This document shows, piece after piece, positions 54,450 to 64,000 of a DNA stretch of 64,000 nt. A program made the position numbers and the translations under genes. Source of the DNA: Corallium rubrum (lineage: Eukaryota; Cnidaria; Anthozoa; Scleralcyonacea; Coralliidae). The stretch is from contig CAXIUP010000119.1 in NCBI GenBank assembly GCA_964035015.1, forward strand, positions 1 through 64,000, given 5' to 3'. The notes under the pieces are model-generated. The model searched no databases. It saw only the letters and a program-made list of their open reading frames with translations, and was not told the origin of the DNA. How positions within the stretch are numbered: the stretch's first letter is position 1; each line of letters starts with the position of its first letter.

Positions 54450-54782
54450 TAGGGACTTTACGATGCTAGGACGAAGACGGCGGTTAAAAAGCAACGTAAA
54501 TGTTTGTATTAAAAAGGGTCATGACTAACTTTAAATATTTGAAGCTAATTTAGTGACTTTCAAAACGCTTAGTACTGCTAAAATGGTTGTAGTGTCAGTA
54601 TTTAAGTCAATCTTAAGCAATAGTTCTCACTATTGCGTGATAAGTTGACGTAAATGCTCTAACAAGGACGCTGTTGAGATTACTCTAGGGACAAAAAATT
54701 ATCCATTCTCTTTGTTTCGCAACTAGAATTCTTTTAAGCAACGACGCCGTTGAAATTGCCGTCGTACTTCGTAAAGTCCCTA
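54450..54782. mobile_element. MITE with TA target duplication, about 329 bp
   Basis: Ends gggactttacga and cgtaaagtccc are inverted repeats, with subterminal acgaagacggc and gccgtcgtacttcg also related. TA flanks both ends (54,450-54,451 and 54,781-54,782), as in Tc1/mariner- or PIF-type MITEs. No transposase is encoded. Confidence 0.65.
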
Positions 54783-55780
54783 TCGTATGGAGCTGTGCAT
54801 ATGTTGCTTTCTAGTATGTCAACGTAACACTAGAAATACATGAACACATGCATGCTTTTTTGTAACACCTCCACCCATCCACCCCCTGATTAAAATAAGC
54901 ACTCCTGATATACAGCCAATATTAAAACAAACATATAAAAACAAATATTAAATCCTTGGGATATTAAATTATAGAATTTATGGATAGGTCGATAGGATGA
55001 CAAAACTGATTTAAATCATTTAATGAAAGTTGAACATATCAAAACAAAACTTACTAGATTTCAATATTAAATTCTGGTTGGAGAAAATATATTATTTTTT
55101 GGAGGTTTCAAAAGGGATTATTTTTAGCAAGCCTTTAAATGGCTTCTCTATGCATGTACATTTTGCAAAGGCAGGATGAAAAGTTAACAGCTCAAAAATT
55201 ACATTTATTATAGAGTCTGAGATAAAAACAATTCAGTAGAATCGGATTCTAGAAAGAAGTGTGAAACAGAGAACGTTTCAGTCGAAAATTTGGAATCACA
55301 GCCAAGAAAACCGACAAAGCCCACGTCCACCACGGTTAATTTAAGCCTAAAGGTAGTGTTTTAAGTTAAAGGTAGTGTTTTAAGTTAGCTTTAGTTAAGC
55401 TGACTTTTGGTTTGGACGAGCAAAGGGAAAACACGAAAACCTGAAGCTGTATATTGTTTTAGGACATAAAGACAAAATACAAATCCCCTACCGTTAACTT
55501 TAAAATGGTTTTGAGACCACTGAGTGACCACAAACATTGCAATTTAGATATGATCGAGATTTTGTTTACCATACGGCGTTTGGTTTCTTCAGGTTCTCTG
55601 GTTTCGCTTCAAGATATATTAAACCGGCTGTTTGTATCCTTTTCTTCGTTGTTCTCTTTTAATTTAAGTAGAGCAGACTCCATTTCGTAATAAGCGAAAG
55701 CAAAAATAATACTGACAGATTTAGTTTTCTGCATCGCTAGTCACCAGTGTCCAACAATTCTTACCGCGTGACACCGTACC

Positions 55781-55817
<37 letters not shown>

Positions 55818-56255
55818 ACAAATAGATTAGATTCCATTTTGCCGTTGTCTGTTCAGTTATAGATGCACAGATGACGTCACAACGTGGTAAGAACAAAAAA
55901 GTGGCCCACGAGACGCAGTCGAGTGGGTCACTGAATTTGTTTTATACAATAAAAAATAGAAAAATTATGCTTAAACGGACTTAATAAATTTTCCCGGCGA
56001 ATTTCTGGGGCATTGAAAAAGATAAATCACTTCATCTGACGTGATCCATGATCTATACAAATCAAGCAACGTCATTGGCTCGTGATGTTGCAGTGAGATC
56101 CGTGATTGGTTTACAGAAATCAGACCACGTCAGTGACGTAATCTGTGCATTTGTCCTTTTATAGATCATGGCTATCGACCAATAAAAACGCACGTACTAT
56201 TCAAATTATTGTATAAATATATATATATAAACTATTTCCGAGATTACGTCTCCCT
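54783..56255. other. Intergenic, no gene recognised
   Basis: AT-rich DNA with a (TA)n array at about 55,787-55,815 and no supported coding frame. Confidence 0.5.
55787..55815. repeat. (TA)n microsatellite
   Basis: About 14 TA units. Confidence 0.9.
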
Positions 56256-56261
56256 CGCTTT

Positions 56262-56345
56262 TTCTCCACGCGTGTAAACTCCACGCATGTCGAGATTAGC
56301 ACCCTCACCGGGCCCCGGGCCTTCAGCCCTACGCCCGGCTTGAGG
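56262..56345 (-). repeat. GC-rich dispersed module, copy 4
   Basis: It contains ctccacgcgtgtaaactcca, gagattagcaccctcaccgg and ggccttcagccctacgcccg. It has the same orientation as the 4,536 copy and is followed at 56,610-56,740 by a diverged relative of that element's arm. Confidence 0.65.
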
Positions 56346-56609
56346 ATGACCGTAAACATTTTTCACATACCTTATTAAAATGGAATAAATTGCATTCGAG
56401 TTGTAATAGCATTAAAACTTTTTCTACTAAACAATACGAACAAAAAAATATTACAAATTAGTTACAGAACAATTAGGAGTGATTTACATATTACAGCCTG
56501 TTAATGTCTAGAAAAATTAGTGTACTATTTATTCGAAAGAGAGTAAGATTAAATCAATTACGTATAAAAGACAGTATATCTTTTAAAAGCAGAAAACGAC
56601 CAGAACTAT

Positions 56610-56740
56610 AATTTGTACTAGATGTTCATTGTTGAAATATATCGTGCAGGTATGTTGTTAGAAATTGTGTTAAGCTTTCATTTGATGTATAGTTTAAGTT
56701 TCCATGTTATGTGAAACTTTTTAAAATGTTCACAAATATT
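56610..56740 (+). repeat. Diverged relative of the 4,591-6,160 fold-back arm
   Basis: Shared blocks include aggtatgttgttagaaatt, aagctttcatt and aactttttaaaatgttca, in the same order as the left arm near 5,045-5,145. It supports a second, older copy between 56,262 and about 56,750. Confidence 0.6.
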
Positions 56741-57433
56741 ATAGAATTTCAAATGTTTATTATTTAACTACGTAACGTACAACCTTGAGCGATAGGTCAA
56801 ACAAAAGCAATTGCAAAAAATGCTATTTAGGATAGAAAGTTCATGACTCTAGCTAAATGGAGAGTACTTTAAAAATGGGAAAACATATGCCATTTTGGTT
56901 TAGCTGGCAAGAAAGATGGTGGTGCAAACGAGCCTAACGCTTGGTCAAGTTTTCACAGAACGTTTACAACACTTGTAGTCATATAATAAACTAAATGTAC
57001 TAGCTAGTGAAATATCGGACTATGAATTGAATTTACTGTAATACGTATTTTTAATGTTGTTTTAAATATTATATTAAATAGGGTTTTAATTATATTTTCC
57101 TGCGCGTGGTACAGACCTCACGCTCGGTCAATAAGTAGTAAATTTCGAAAACGCAAACAGTGATGGTGAGAAGCCGTGTTTCTATAAGTCTATGGAAAAC
57201 ATGGAATTAGATTAATACGCCATCCAATACGCTATGTATTAGTGTTAAAGGGCATATGAAATGTAAATTTGGTTTTACAATCGTTCGATGTTTTTAGTAC
57301 TTTAAAATGCCCTCTTTTCAATGAAGCACTTTATTTTTCACTTCAACTTCGTTATAACAGTCAAAATAGCATTCGAAATTCACTATTCTAACTTTTCCGA
57401 GCCCAATTCACACAGGAGACCTGGGCCCGAGCT

Positions 57434-57448
57434 ATGACGTAGGAAGGT
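57434..57448 (+). promoter_or_regulatory. CRE/ATF-like site upstream of the THAP gene
   Basis: ctatgacgtagg contains TGACGTA about 110 bp before the THAP start codon. The opposing P2X7-like gene also has ACGTCA sites upstream. The regulatory role is inferred. Confidence 0.3.
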
Positions 57449-57550
57449 GTACCTCTCAACAAAGGCAACACGATATTTCACAAGTAAGAGAGCACACAAG
57501 GAGCATACTTTAGTTTGATTTGTGTATTGTTTTCTCCAATTTTCCTGGCC

Positions 57551-58533
57551 ATGCCTGGAAAAGGAGGAAAGTACTGCGTTGCTGGCTTTAGTCATCAAAG
57601 GTCTTGTCGGAAGTCGAAAGGTATTTCGATGCATATGTTTCCACGTAATGAAAAGCAACGTACTTCATGGACGAAATTCGTGAGAAAACATCGACCGAAT
57701 TGGAATGCAACAGCGACATCTGCGCTGTGTTCTGCCCATTTTTGTGGAAGTGATTTTACGCAAAGACTTGGTATTTACGTTCCACCAGCACCTGATCGCT
57801 CTCCTAGCAGTATCTCGTGTAAGAGGTTCCTGAAGTCCGAGGCAGTACCTACAATTGACGACTACGATATTGCTTCGCAAACATTCCCCAATACGACAAC
57901 ACCAGCTCCAACGACACCACACATACCTCTACCTTCGAAGTTTCGTGCTAAAGACAGCTTCTGAGAGAAACTACTCGCGATTCAAACGAGCGAGCCAAAG
58001 TTGTCAACGTCAACGAAATCGAAGAGAGCCATACAGCAGTTGAGAATGATAGTACCCACGATCACGAAGTCGGAGATGAAAAAAACGAGGAACATACCCT
58101 GCCAACAGAGTCCGCGTCTGTCTTCCCTCTTGATGAAACATCAATAAATGGTGTAAACGAGCTTCAGAACTGTAAGCATAAATTAAAAACTGCTCAGCAG
58201 AAATGCTCAAACTATAGAAAGACAATAAGACGTCTGCAAGGTAAGCTAAAGATGACCAAAACAACATGTTATAACTGCATTGAGGCTGTGCCTGAGGCTG
58301 GATATTTGAAAGAAGGTGTATTGAATGGCATGCGCTCTGTTTCAACGGATCAGGATGATGGAATAGATGGAAATGTGAATGTGGATCCTGAAGAACTGGA
58401 CGAGTATTTGGCAGAAGCTGATGAAATGAGCGACATTGAGAATCAAGATGACCCAAACTGGTTAAATCTTGAATGTGAAGTGGACAGTGATGGTGGTAAT
58501 ATGGATGAGGATATCAATACCACAATTAAATGA
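57551..58533 (+). CDS. THAP-domain gene, first exon region
   Basis: The start MPGKGGKYCVAGF at 57,551 is preferred over the 57,515 methionine because THAP domains begin at once. The C2CH residues lie in YCVAGFSHQRSC and ALCSAHF, with the conserved tryptophans and the AVPTI-type ending (LKSEAVPTI). It should bind DNA. The frame closes at 57,962, while a one-register shift continues open from about 57,957 (RQLLRETTRDSNE) through a coiled-coil-like stretch and an acidic tail to 58,533. So either a one-base loss occurred or a small splice was missed. The exact 5' splice site of this exon was not resolved. Confidence 0.75.
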
Positions 58534-58670
58534 GAAGAATCATGTTAGGTAATAACAAGAGCTAGAACAGATTAAACTTTCTTTGGGTAAAAGATAATTA
58601 AGAAAACTTTTGATACCCAGCCATTCTTACTATGTGTCCTGATAAGCTTTTTTTATTCCTTTTATAGGGT

Positions 58671-61011
58671 TGATCCAGATGCCTCCCCCCAAGATGAGCC
58701 AAAATTCATTGTTTTCCTTTCTCGCTTAGTATCTCTCTTCTCAATGTTTTGCTTCAACTGTAAACTTGAGAAACCCAAGTTACTGGTTAAAAAGAATGGA
58801 ACAATGGTCAGTGTAGTGCAATGTTGCAAAAGATGCAAGCAGTTGGGAAAAGAGCCATTTAAATGGTATAGCCAGCCATTTGTATTTGGTAGATATCCTG
58901 CTGGAAATATGCTTTTAAGTTTTGCCATATTGATTGCTGGTGCGAGTGTCAGCAAAATCCTCTTGGTATTCTCCCATCTGGGTCTCTGTGCTTATTCTGC
59001 CCGGACATTTTTTAATCATCAAAGAAATTACCTTTTCCCAACAATCATACAGTTTTGGGAGTCAACACGGTCTGGGTTAATTGCAAAAGTTCAGTTGGCA
59101 CAAGAAAGTATTTGGGCTGGTGATGGCAGATTCGATTCTATGGGGCATTCTGCCAAGTATGGAGCATACACAAATATGACAATGTTGTGTGCCTCAATTG
59201 GAAAAATTGTCCACTTTGAATTGTTACAGGTATAGTATGAATAAATGCTATGGTTTTAGTTGTTGTTTGTTTGCTGTACAAACTGGGTTAGTTGGAAAAA
59301 CTCTTAGCTCTAAGTGCAGGACTCGAACCCGCAACCTCAAATTGCTAGCCAGAAGGAATCTGAAGCAACTCATCTGGCTAGAGCTTAGAGTTTTTCCAAC
59401 TAACCCAGCTTGTACAGCAAACAAACAACAACTATTACTAATATCAAGCTGCAAGTACTGAAACTAAAATAAATTAATTAATTAACATCATATAATTACC
59501 ATTACCATTATCATATCAATAATAAAGCAATTATTATAAATTAAATCTTATAATTTTTTTTATATAATAAAGTAATAAAAATTATTAAAAATTAAAATAT
59601 GTTGTCCTGACACTACTGTAGGCTAATGAAACTGGCTCAAGCCAAGCCATGGAACTTGAGGTTGCAACACGTTCATTTCAATTCCTCAAAGAAGCAAGAG
59701 TTAGAATAAAGCTATTTATTTCTGACAGGCATAGAGGAATAGCGAAGTGGTTAAGGACCAACTATCCATTGGTGGAGCACTTTTATGATATTTGGCATGT
59801 ATCAAAAAGCATTACCAAAAAGTTGACCAAGTTGGCTAAAGAGAAAGGTTATGAGGCTGTTGCTGAGTGGATAAAGCCAATTCGGAATCATTTATATTGG
59901 TGCGCCTGCTCCACAAAATCTTGCTATGGAGGACTTCTACTGGCAAAATGGAAATCCTATGCAAGACATATCACAAACATCCACACCAACCACCCAGACC
60001 CACTGTTTGAACAATGTGTTCATGACAAATTGCCCAAAAGAAACTGGATTAAAATGGGTAAATGAAAATTTAATTGTGCATGAATTTTGGTCAAGGATAA
60101 GATTTGAAATTGTACCTTCCTGAAAATCAGTGTATATTGTTTTTTTAGGAACCGATGCCTATGACAAAGTTGTGTCAATCTGTGGAAGGACCCAAATGTT
60201 GAATGATATTGGCAAACTATCTCCAGTAGTTCAGACAAGTCAGTTAGAAGCATTCCATTCGACCCTGAATCAGTTCCATCCAAAGATGACTGCGTATTCT
60301 TACACAGGAACCTATTGCAGGTATGTTACGTATCTCAACCGCTGTATACAGTACATGTTTCTGTATGAATTATTAAGATTCTAAAACTAAGCCTGCTAAC
60401 TTTTTAGGCATGTACTGGCAATTGTTCACTTCAATGAAAATGTGAAAAGAGAAGTGAAAAAGACAAAAGATGGGAAAACATACTATGGTATTCGTTACCC
60501 AAAATACAAAAATGGGGAAGAATTGGTTCGAACTGTCCCAGTACCTCCTACGTACAACTATGTGAAAAGCTTGAGAAATTTGTTATTTAACAACAACAAG
60601 ACAGCCATGAAGCTCAAAATAAATGAGTTCTCCCAAAATGTTCCAGGCCCTCTTAGCTCTCAATTTGATGACAAACTGGACCGTCACTCTGCAATTGAGA
60701 AATTTGAAAAAAGAAAAGAGATGACTGTGCAGTTGTTCCCATCTCGTAAGTACCCTTGATTCTACTTTAATTACTTGTTGATATTCTGTTGCTTTTAATA
60801 TTGCCATTGCTAGAAGTTTAAAATTAACTTTAAACAGGTGTACTAAATGAGTGAAAATTAACTTAGTTATTTTTTCACAGTAATTGAACAAAAGCAGCTT
60901 CAGAGAACTGTTGCTAGCCAGCAAAACCATGGCCCACCAAAGAAAACACGATGCTGTCAAAGGTGCAAGAAACCTATGAAAGGACATAAACGTGGACAAT
61001 GCACAACATAG
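58671..61011 (+). CDS. THAP gene, transposase-like core in five exons
   Basis: Phase-consistent exons are about 58,671-59,229, 59,622-60,057, 60,149-60,320, 60,408-60,745 and 60,883-61,011, each with GT/AG borders. The protein has DGRFDSMGHSAKYG, LFISDRHRGIAKWLR, HFYDIWHVSKSITKKL and QTSQLEAFHSTLN. These suggest an RNase H-fold D/D/E core. It ends CCQRCKKPMKGHKRGQC, a C-terminal zinc-knuckle-like segment. N-terminal THAP plus such a core fits a THAP-bearing DNA transposase (Kolobok-like is one option) or a gene domesticated from one. All five exons are open, so it is probably functional or young. Confidence 0.75.
59260..59431. mobile_element. Palindromic tRNA-like element in intron
   Basis: Inverted arms of about 55 bp (ttgtttgctgtacaaactgg ... 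ccagcttgtacagcaaacaa) enclose, on the minus strand, gcgggttcgagtcctgc. This is a perfect pol III B box inside a five-pair T-arm. A following acttaga pairs with an upstream tctaagc, 6 of 7, as an acceptor stem. A hairpin ctagccaga/tctggctag lies between. It is probably a tRNA-derived SINE in a fold-back. Confidence 0.55.
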
Positions 61012-61847
61012 TTGTGCAGACTGTCATTTCGAACTTTTTCTGTATTATTTTATAGTACAGTACATACAAAATAGTGTGCTTTGTAACATTGAAACAGAGA
61101 ATGAGTGCTTTGTGTTTATAATATAACTTGATGCAATCACAACCCTCACAGGGCCTTCATTACAGATTCACATATATGTTTCAAATATTTCTCATACATT
61201 ATTGTGTTTTTATCAAGTTATATATTGTAAACATGGTTGAATAAGACGACAAAATGTTTTCAATGATAAATCACTATCAGGTTACAGTATGTGATGGTTT
61301 TTTAGTTGAAAGCATGTGGTTGTCCTTTCATGTTGTATATACTACAGGGCAAGGAAAAAACTTTAGTCTGATTGCCCTGGGCAATTTAATTTTGGGTTTG
61401 GGTAAATGGAAGTATGGTAGTCCAACGGGCAAGTAAAATAAATAGCCCAGTGCTCCTAGACACATAAAATTTAGGTGGGGTGAGCGAAAATTAAACATCC
61501 CAATCCACTTGGCAACTAGATTAGAATCTTTTCCATGCCCAATATAGTTGAAGCTTTTTATGTGAAGTATTTATTCATTTATTGTTATTACATGTATATA
61601 GTGTAGATATTACAAGCCAAAGTTTGCATTAGTAAACACACTTTAGTAAAGTTTTCATAGTAAAACACACTTTAGTAGTTCAAGAAATGGTGTTAATTAA
61701 ATATATATAAATAGTAAAAAATATATATATACATGGTACTTGCTTAAAGGGCTTATTAATAGTAAAATAGTAACTATTGATGAAATTACAATCAACTCCA
61801 TCTCAATATTTTCACATATATACATGTGTCAGTATGTCATCCTCCCA
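61012..61847. other. Convergent intergenic region between the THAP and P2X7-like genes
   Basis: AT-rich with no coding seen. It probably holds both 3' UTRs. Confidence 0.5.
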
Positions 61848-62501
61848 TTATGCCTCATACCTTTCTTCCACTGCCTTATAACCAATAAAGTTTACATGCT
61901 TTTCTTCTGAGAAAGTTTTTCGAATTTTCCTGTATGCACATGCAGGAAGTGGCCTTGAATTATCGAACCCCATGAACCCAAACACCATCGAAATAAAAAG
62001 TCTGTAAGCCACTGCTCTCAAGAAAGCTTTCTCGTCACTGCCAAGTTGTCGATACCTTCTGCCACGTCTCGTTTTTAACCTATTTGCTGCAACTCTAAGA
62101 ACTCGAGGGTGCAAAACAACAGCATCAAAATCAGGATGTTCGGTTACACAATTAACCTGTTCTACTAATGCTGGCTCGCGCTGGAACTGTTTAGCAGCTT
62201 CAATCTCATTGCAGCAACGATACTCCATTGGTCCACACAAGAAACCAGAGTCGCAATGGCCACAAGTACACCAATGAGTTTCTTTTCCCTCGTATCGGTC
62301 TTGAATTGTTGTTAACAGAATGCCATCGAGATCAACTTCATCCTCTTCTTCGTCATCGGAACTATCTGCTAATGGTTCGTGAGCATATGGCTCATACGAA
62401 TTGAAGACTTCTTCAAACTGGCTCGACATGTCTGAATTGATACTCGACGTACTATTCGAAGACATGCTTTCTGTTTCTGAGTCGTTCCATTCCATTGACA
62501 T
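61848..62501 (-). CDS. P2X7 intracellular (ballast) domain-like protein
   Basis: The ORF gives 217 residues, start MSMEWNDSETESMS. A serine/acidic N-terminus leads to a cysteine cluster, HWCTCGHCDSGF and YRCCNEI, then CVTEHPDFDAVVLHPRVL, FLRAVAYRLFISMVFGF and ACAYRKIRKTFSEE. These match, in order, the zinc-binding C-terminal domain of vertebrate P2X7 receptors. There is no channel part or transmembrane helix, so it is a stand-alone cytosolic or nuclear protein of unknown role. It is convergent with the THAP gene. Confidence 0.85.
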   Translation of the reverse strand: MSMEWNDSETESMSSNSTSSINSDMSSQFEEVFNSYEPYAHEPLADSSDDEEEDEVDLDGILLTTIQDRYEGKETHWCTCGHCDSGFLCGPMEYRCCNEIEAAKQFQREPALVEQVNCVTEHPDFDAVVLHPRVLRVAANRLKTRRGRRYRQLGSDEKAFLRAVAYRLFISMVFGFMGFDNSRPLPACAYRKIRKTFSEEKHVNFIGYKAVEERYEA

Positions 62502-62837
62502 CCTTCCACAAATCCAAAGTGATGGCGGCGCAGTTTTCTTAAACTATTGCAGATGAAACTGGCTGGTTTTTTTAACATATAGCTCGGAGAAACTTGAGCT
62601 AAGAAGGGGAAACTAACATTTAACACAAAATTCACAACCCAAATGTACAATTTACAAAGTTAAGATGGTAAATCCACTTTAAAAACCGTCTTAAAGTGCT
62701 TCTATGGCCTGTGGGATCTTTATACATATTTAAATAACTTAGGTTAAAAGAAAATGTTTCCCGAAATTTTTTCTCAAAAATATTAAATCCCCGCCCAGTA
62801 ACAGCGCTCCGAAGTTGGCCAAATCTGCCCAAATCGC

Positions 62838-62919
62838 GCCATTTTGAAAGTTAGACCGTTTCTCTTGGGCCTGGGCTCTAATTGATAGAGTACGTCACAG
62901 TCGGCTACGTCACAGTCGG
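62838..62919 (-). promoter_or_regulatory. YY1-like and duplicated CRE-like sites upstream of the P2X7-like gene
   Basis: The minus strand has caaaatggcgcg near 62,838-62,850, a YY1-type core. The plus strand has tacgtcacagtcgg twice in tandem at 62,891-62,919, giving two ACGTCA half sites. They lie 340-420 bp upstream of the start. Confidence 0.35.
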
Positions 62920-63249
62920 AACACCAAAATTTCCGCCGAGTCTGAGTCACAGATATATCTTCGATCTGCGCGCAGTTTATGAAAATTATTTTGAAATAGA
63001 GGCTTGCCATCAAGATTTTTAAACTATTCGTGGAGCGACTAATAATTTAAAGGTAAGTACATTCGATTATTTCTGTATTTTCATTCAATAGTGAGTTAAA
63101 TTGTAGACTTTGATGTTGCTATATTGTTAAAATGGTGCACTGATGTAACAATCATTTCCGAAACATGCAGTCAAAACTAACCCAGTGGCTGTAACTAAAA
63201 AATAAATGTTTTGTGCTTTTTGGTCACAATATTTGGAATCCCAACGCCA

Positions 63250-64000
63250 GTCAGGAAGGAAACACTCGGTACAACGATAACCAAACTCGATTTAATATAG
63301 ACAGAAAGAGTACAACAATGGCTACACGATAGAGAGCCGAAGTAGCGAGAGGAATAACAAGAGAAGCGTGCTTTCCTAATAAGGAAGACGTATCCTTATA
63401 TAGGAGTAATTCCCTAGATATAAATTAACATAAATTATCATAAAGTCAACAGCTAAGCCACATATGGCGTGGTATCTTTTTCTTTTGCTTCTCTTTTGTT
63501 CTTATCACAATTTTGCTAGAGAAAATCAACTGTAAAGTACAAATTTGCTATGGAGTTACAAAGCGAACGGAGACTAAGTGTCATATTCAAAATATTTAGG
63601 GGGACGACGGTCACGTTGAGGTTGGTTACTGCTTCTTGTGGACTCATCACAATTCTCTTGAGGACTAGAGGATGCAGAACTAGATAGAGGAGTATCTTGC
63701 ATACTTGGTGGGTTGTCATCGGACGCTGGAAGGGTTAATACTGTAGGTACATCAATTGGTGGGAGCGGATGATCTGAAGGTATATCGTCGTCATCACTGT
63801 CAAGGTCATAATGCCCGGTGGGTGTGGTAAAGGCAAGTGACTTGGAACCAGCTGGCATTCGGTTATTTTAACCTTGTAAGATGAGGATCGCAGTTGGTTA
63901 CCCGAGAACGTTTTGATAAAACACCAAGATCCATCGACGGATACGACTAAATATCTGCTTCGAGATGGAGTTTTATCATGATCGGTGAGAAGAAATACCA
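63250..64000 (-). mobile_element. LTR retroelement remnant: end of pol-like region and LTR
   Basis: Minus-strand sequence at the right edge reads like the last part of an LTR-retrotransposon polyprotein (SRYLVVSVDGSWCFIKTFSG; YKVKITECQLVPSHL). It is followed leftward by about 300 bp that looks like an LTR, near 63,250-63,550. The rest lies outside the window. Family is uncertain and it appears to be an old, broken copy. Confidence 0.45.

Noticed and set aside
57246-61760. TTAA-flanked ends of a Kolobok-type transposon around the THAP gene
   Set aside because: ttaaagggcatat at 57,246 and ttaaagggctt at 61,745 are in direct, not inverted, orientation and do not extend, so element ends were not established.

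Overview
This window looks like nuclear DNA from a marine invertebrate, most likely an anthozoan cnidarian such as a coral or sea anemone. That is an inference from spliced genes, AT-rich intergenic DNA, many (AAT)n microsatellites, and the mix of restriction-endonuclease-type LINEs, a Polinton, a Penelope-like element, a THAP transposase-like gene and a P2X7-C-terminus-like gene. No bacterial-type features were seen.

Layout. 1-18,450 is a nest of LINEs and fold-back elements. One LINE pair (families A and B, tail to tail) sits at 1-3,105 and recurs inverted at 11,022-13,258. Two nearly full-length LINEs lie at 6,580-10,377 (minus) and 13,352-17,957 (plus), each bounded on both sides by (AAT)n. 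A 1.6 kb long-arm inverted repeat lies at 4,591-6,160. 18,450-23,480 is gene-poor and holds small fold-back elements and hammerhead-like motifs.

23,488-53,689 is one host gene on the plus strand: an RNA-binding DEAH-box helicase with a C-terminal RING-IBR-RING ligase, resembling proteins annotated DEAH11/DEAH12-like. A giant exon (23,488-31,746) encodes an 18-bp-unit coding minisatellite, two RRMs, a 93-residue polyglutamine, three more RRMs, a coiled coil, the helicase core and part of a KH-like region. The RBR exon follows at 52,716. The 20,969-bp intron between them joins in phase. It holds a pentanucleotide satellite, a 16.6 kb Polinton (32,741-49,374) with near-identical terminal inverted repeats and a perfect 6-bp target duplication, a CAA repeat and a Penelope-like element. 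The host gene has several disruptions, so it is a decaying copy or carries assembly errors.

The Polinton carries DNA polymerase B, a chromodomain integrase, packaging ATPase, major and minor capsid proteins, several small membrane proteins, a nuclease-like ORF and, unusually, a deoxynucleoside kinase. Most of its genes begin directly at a TATA-containing motif. It looks young and nearly whole, with about three or four breaks.

53,690-57,400 is gene-poor and includes a small MITE. 57,551-61,011 is a multi-exon THAP-domain gene with a transposase-like core. It is convergent with a P2X7-C-terminus-like gene at 61,848-62,501. The right edge holds the 3' end of an LTR retroelement on the minus strand.
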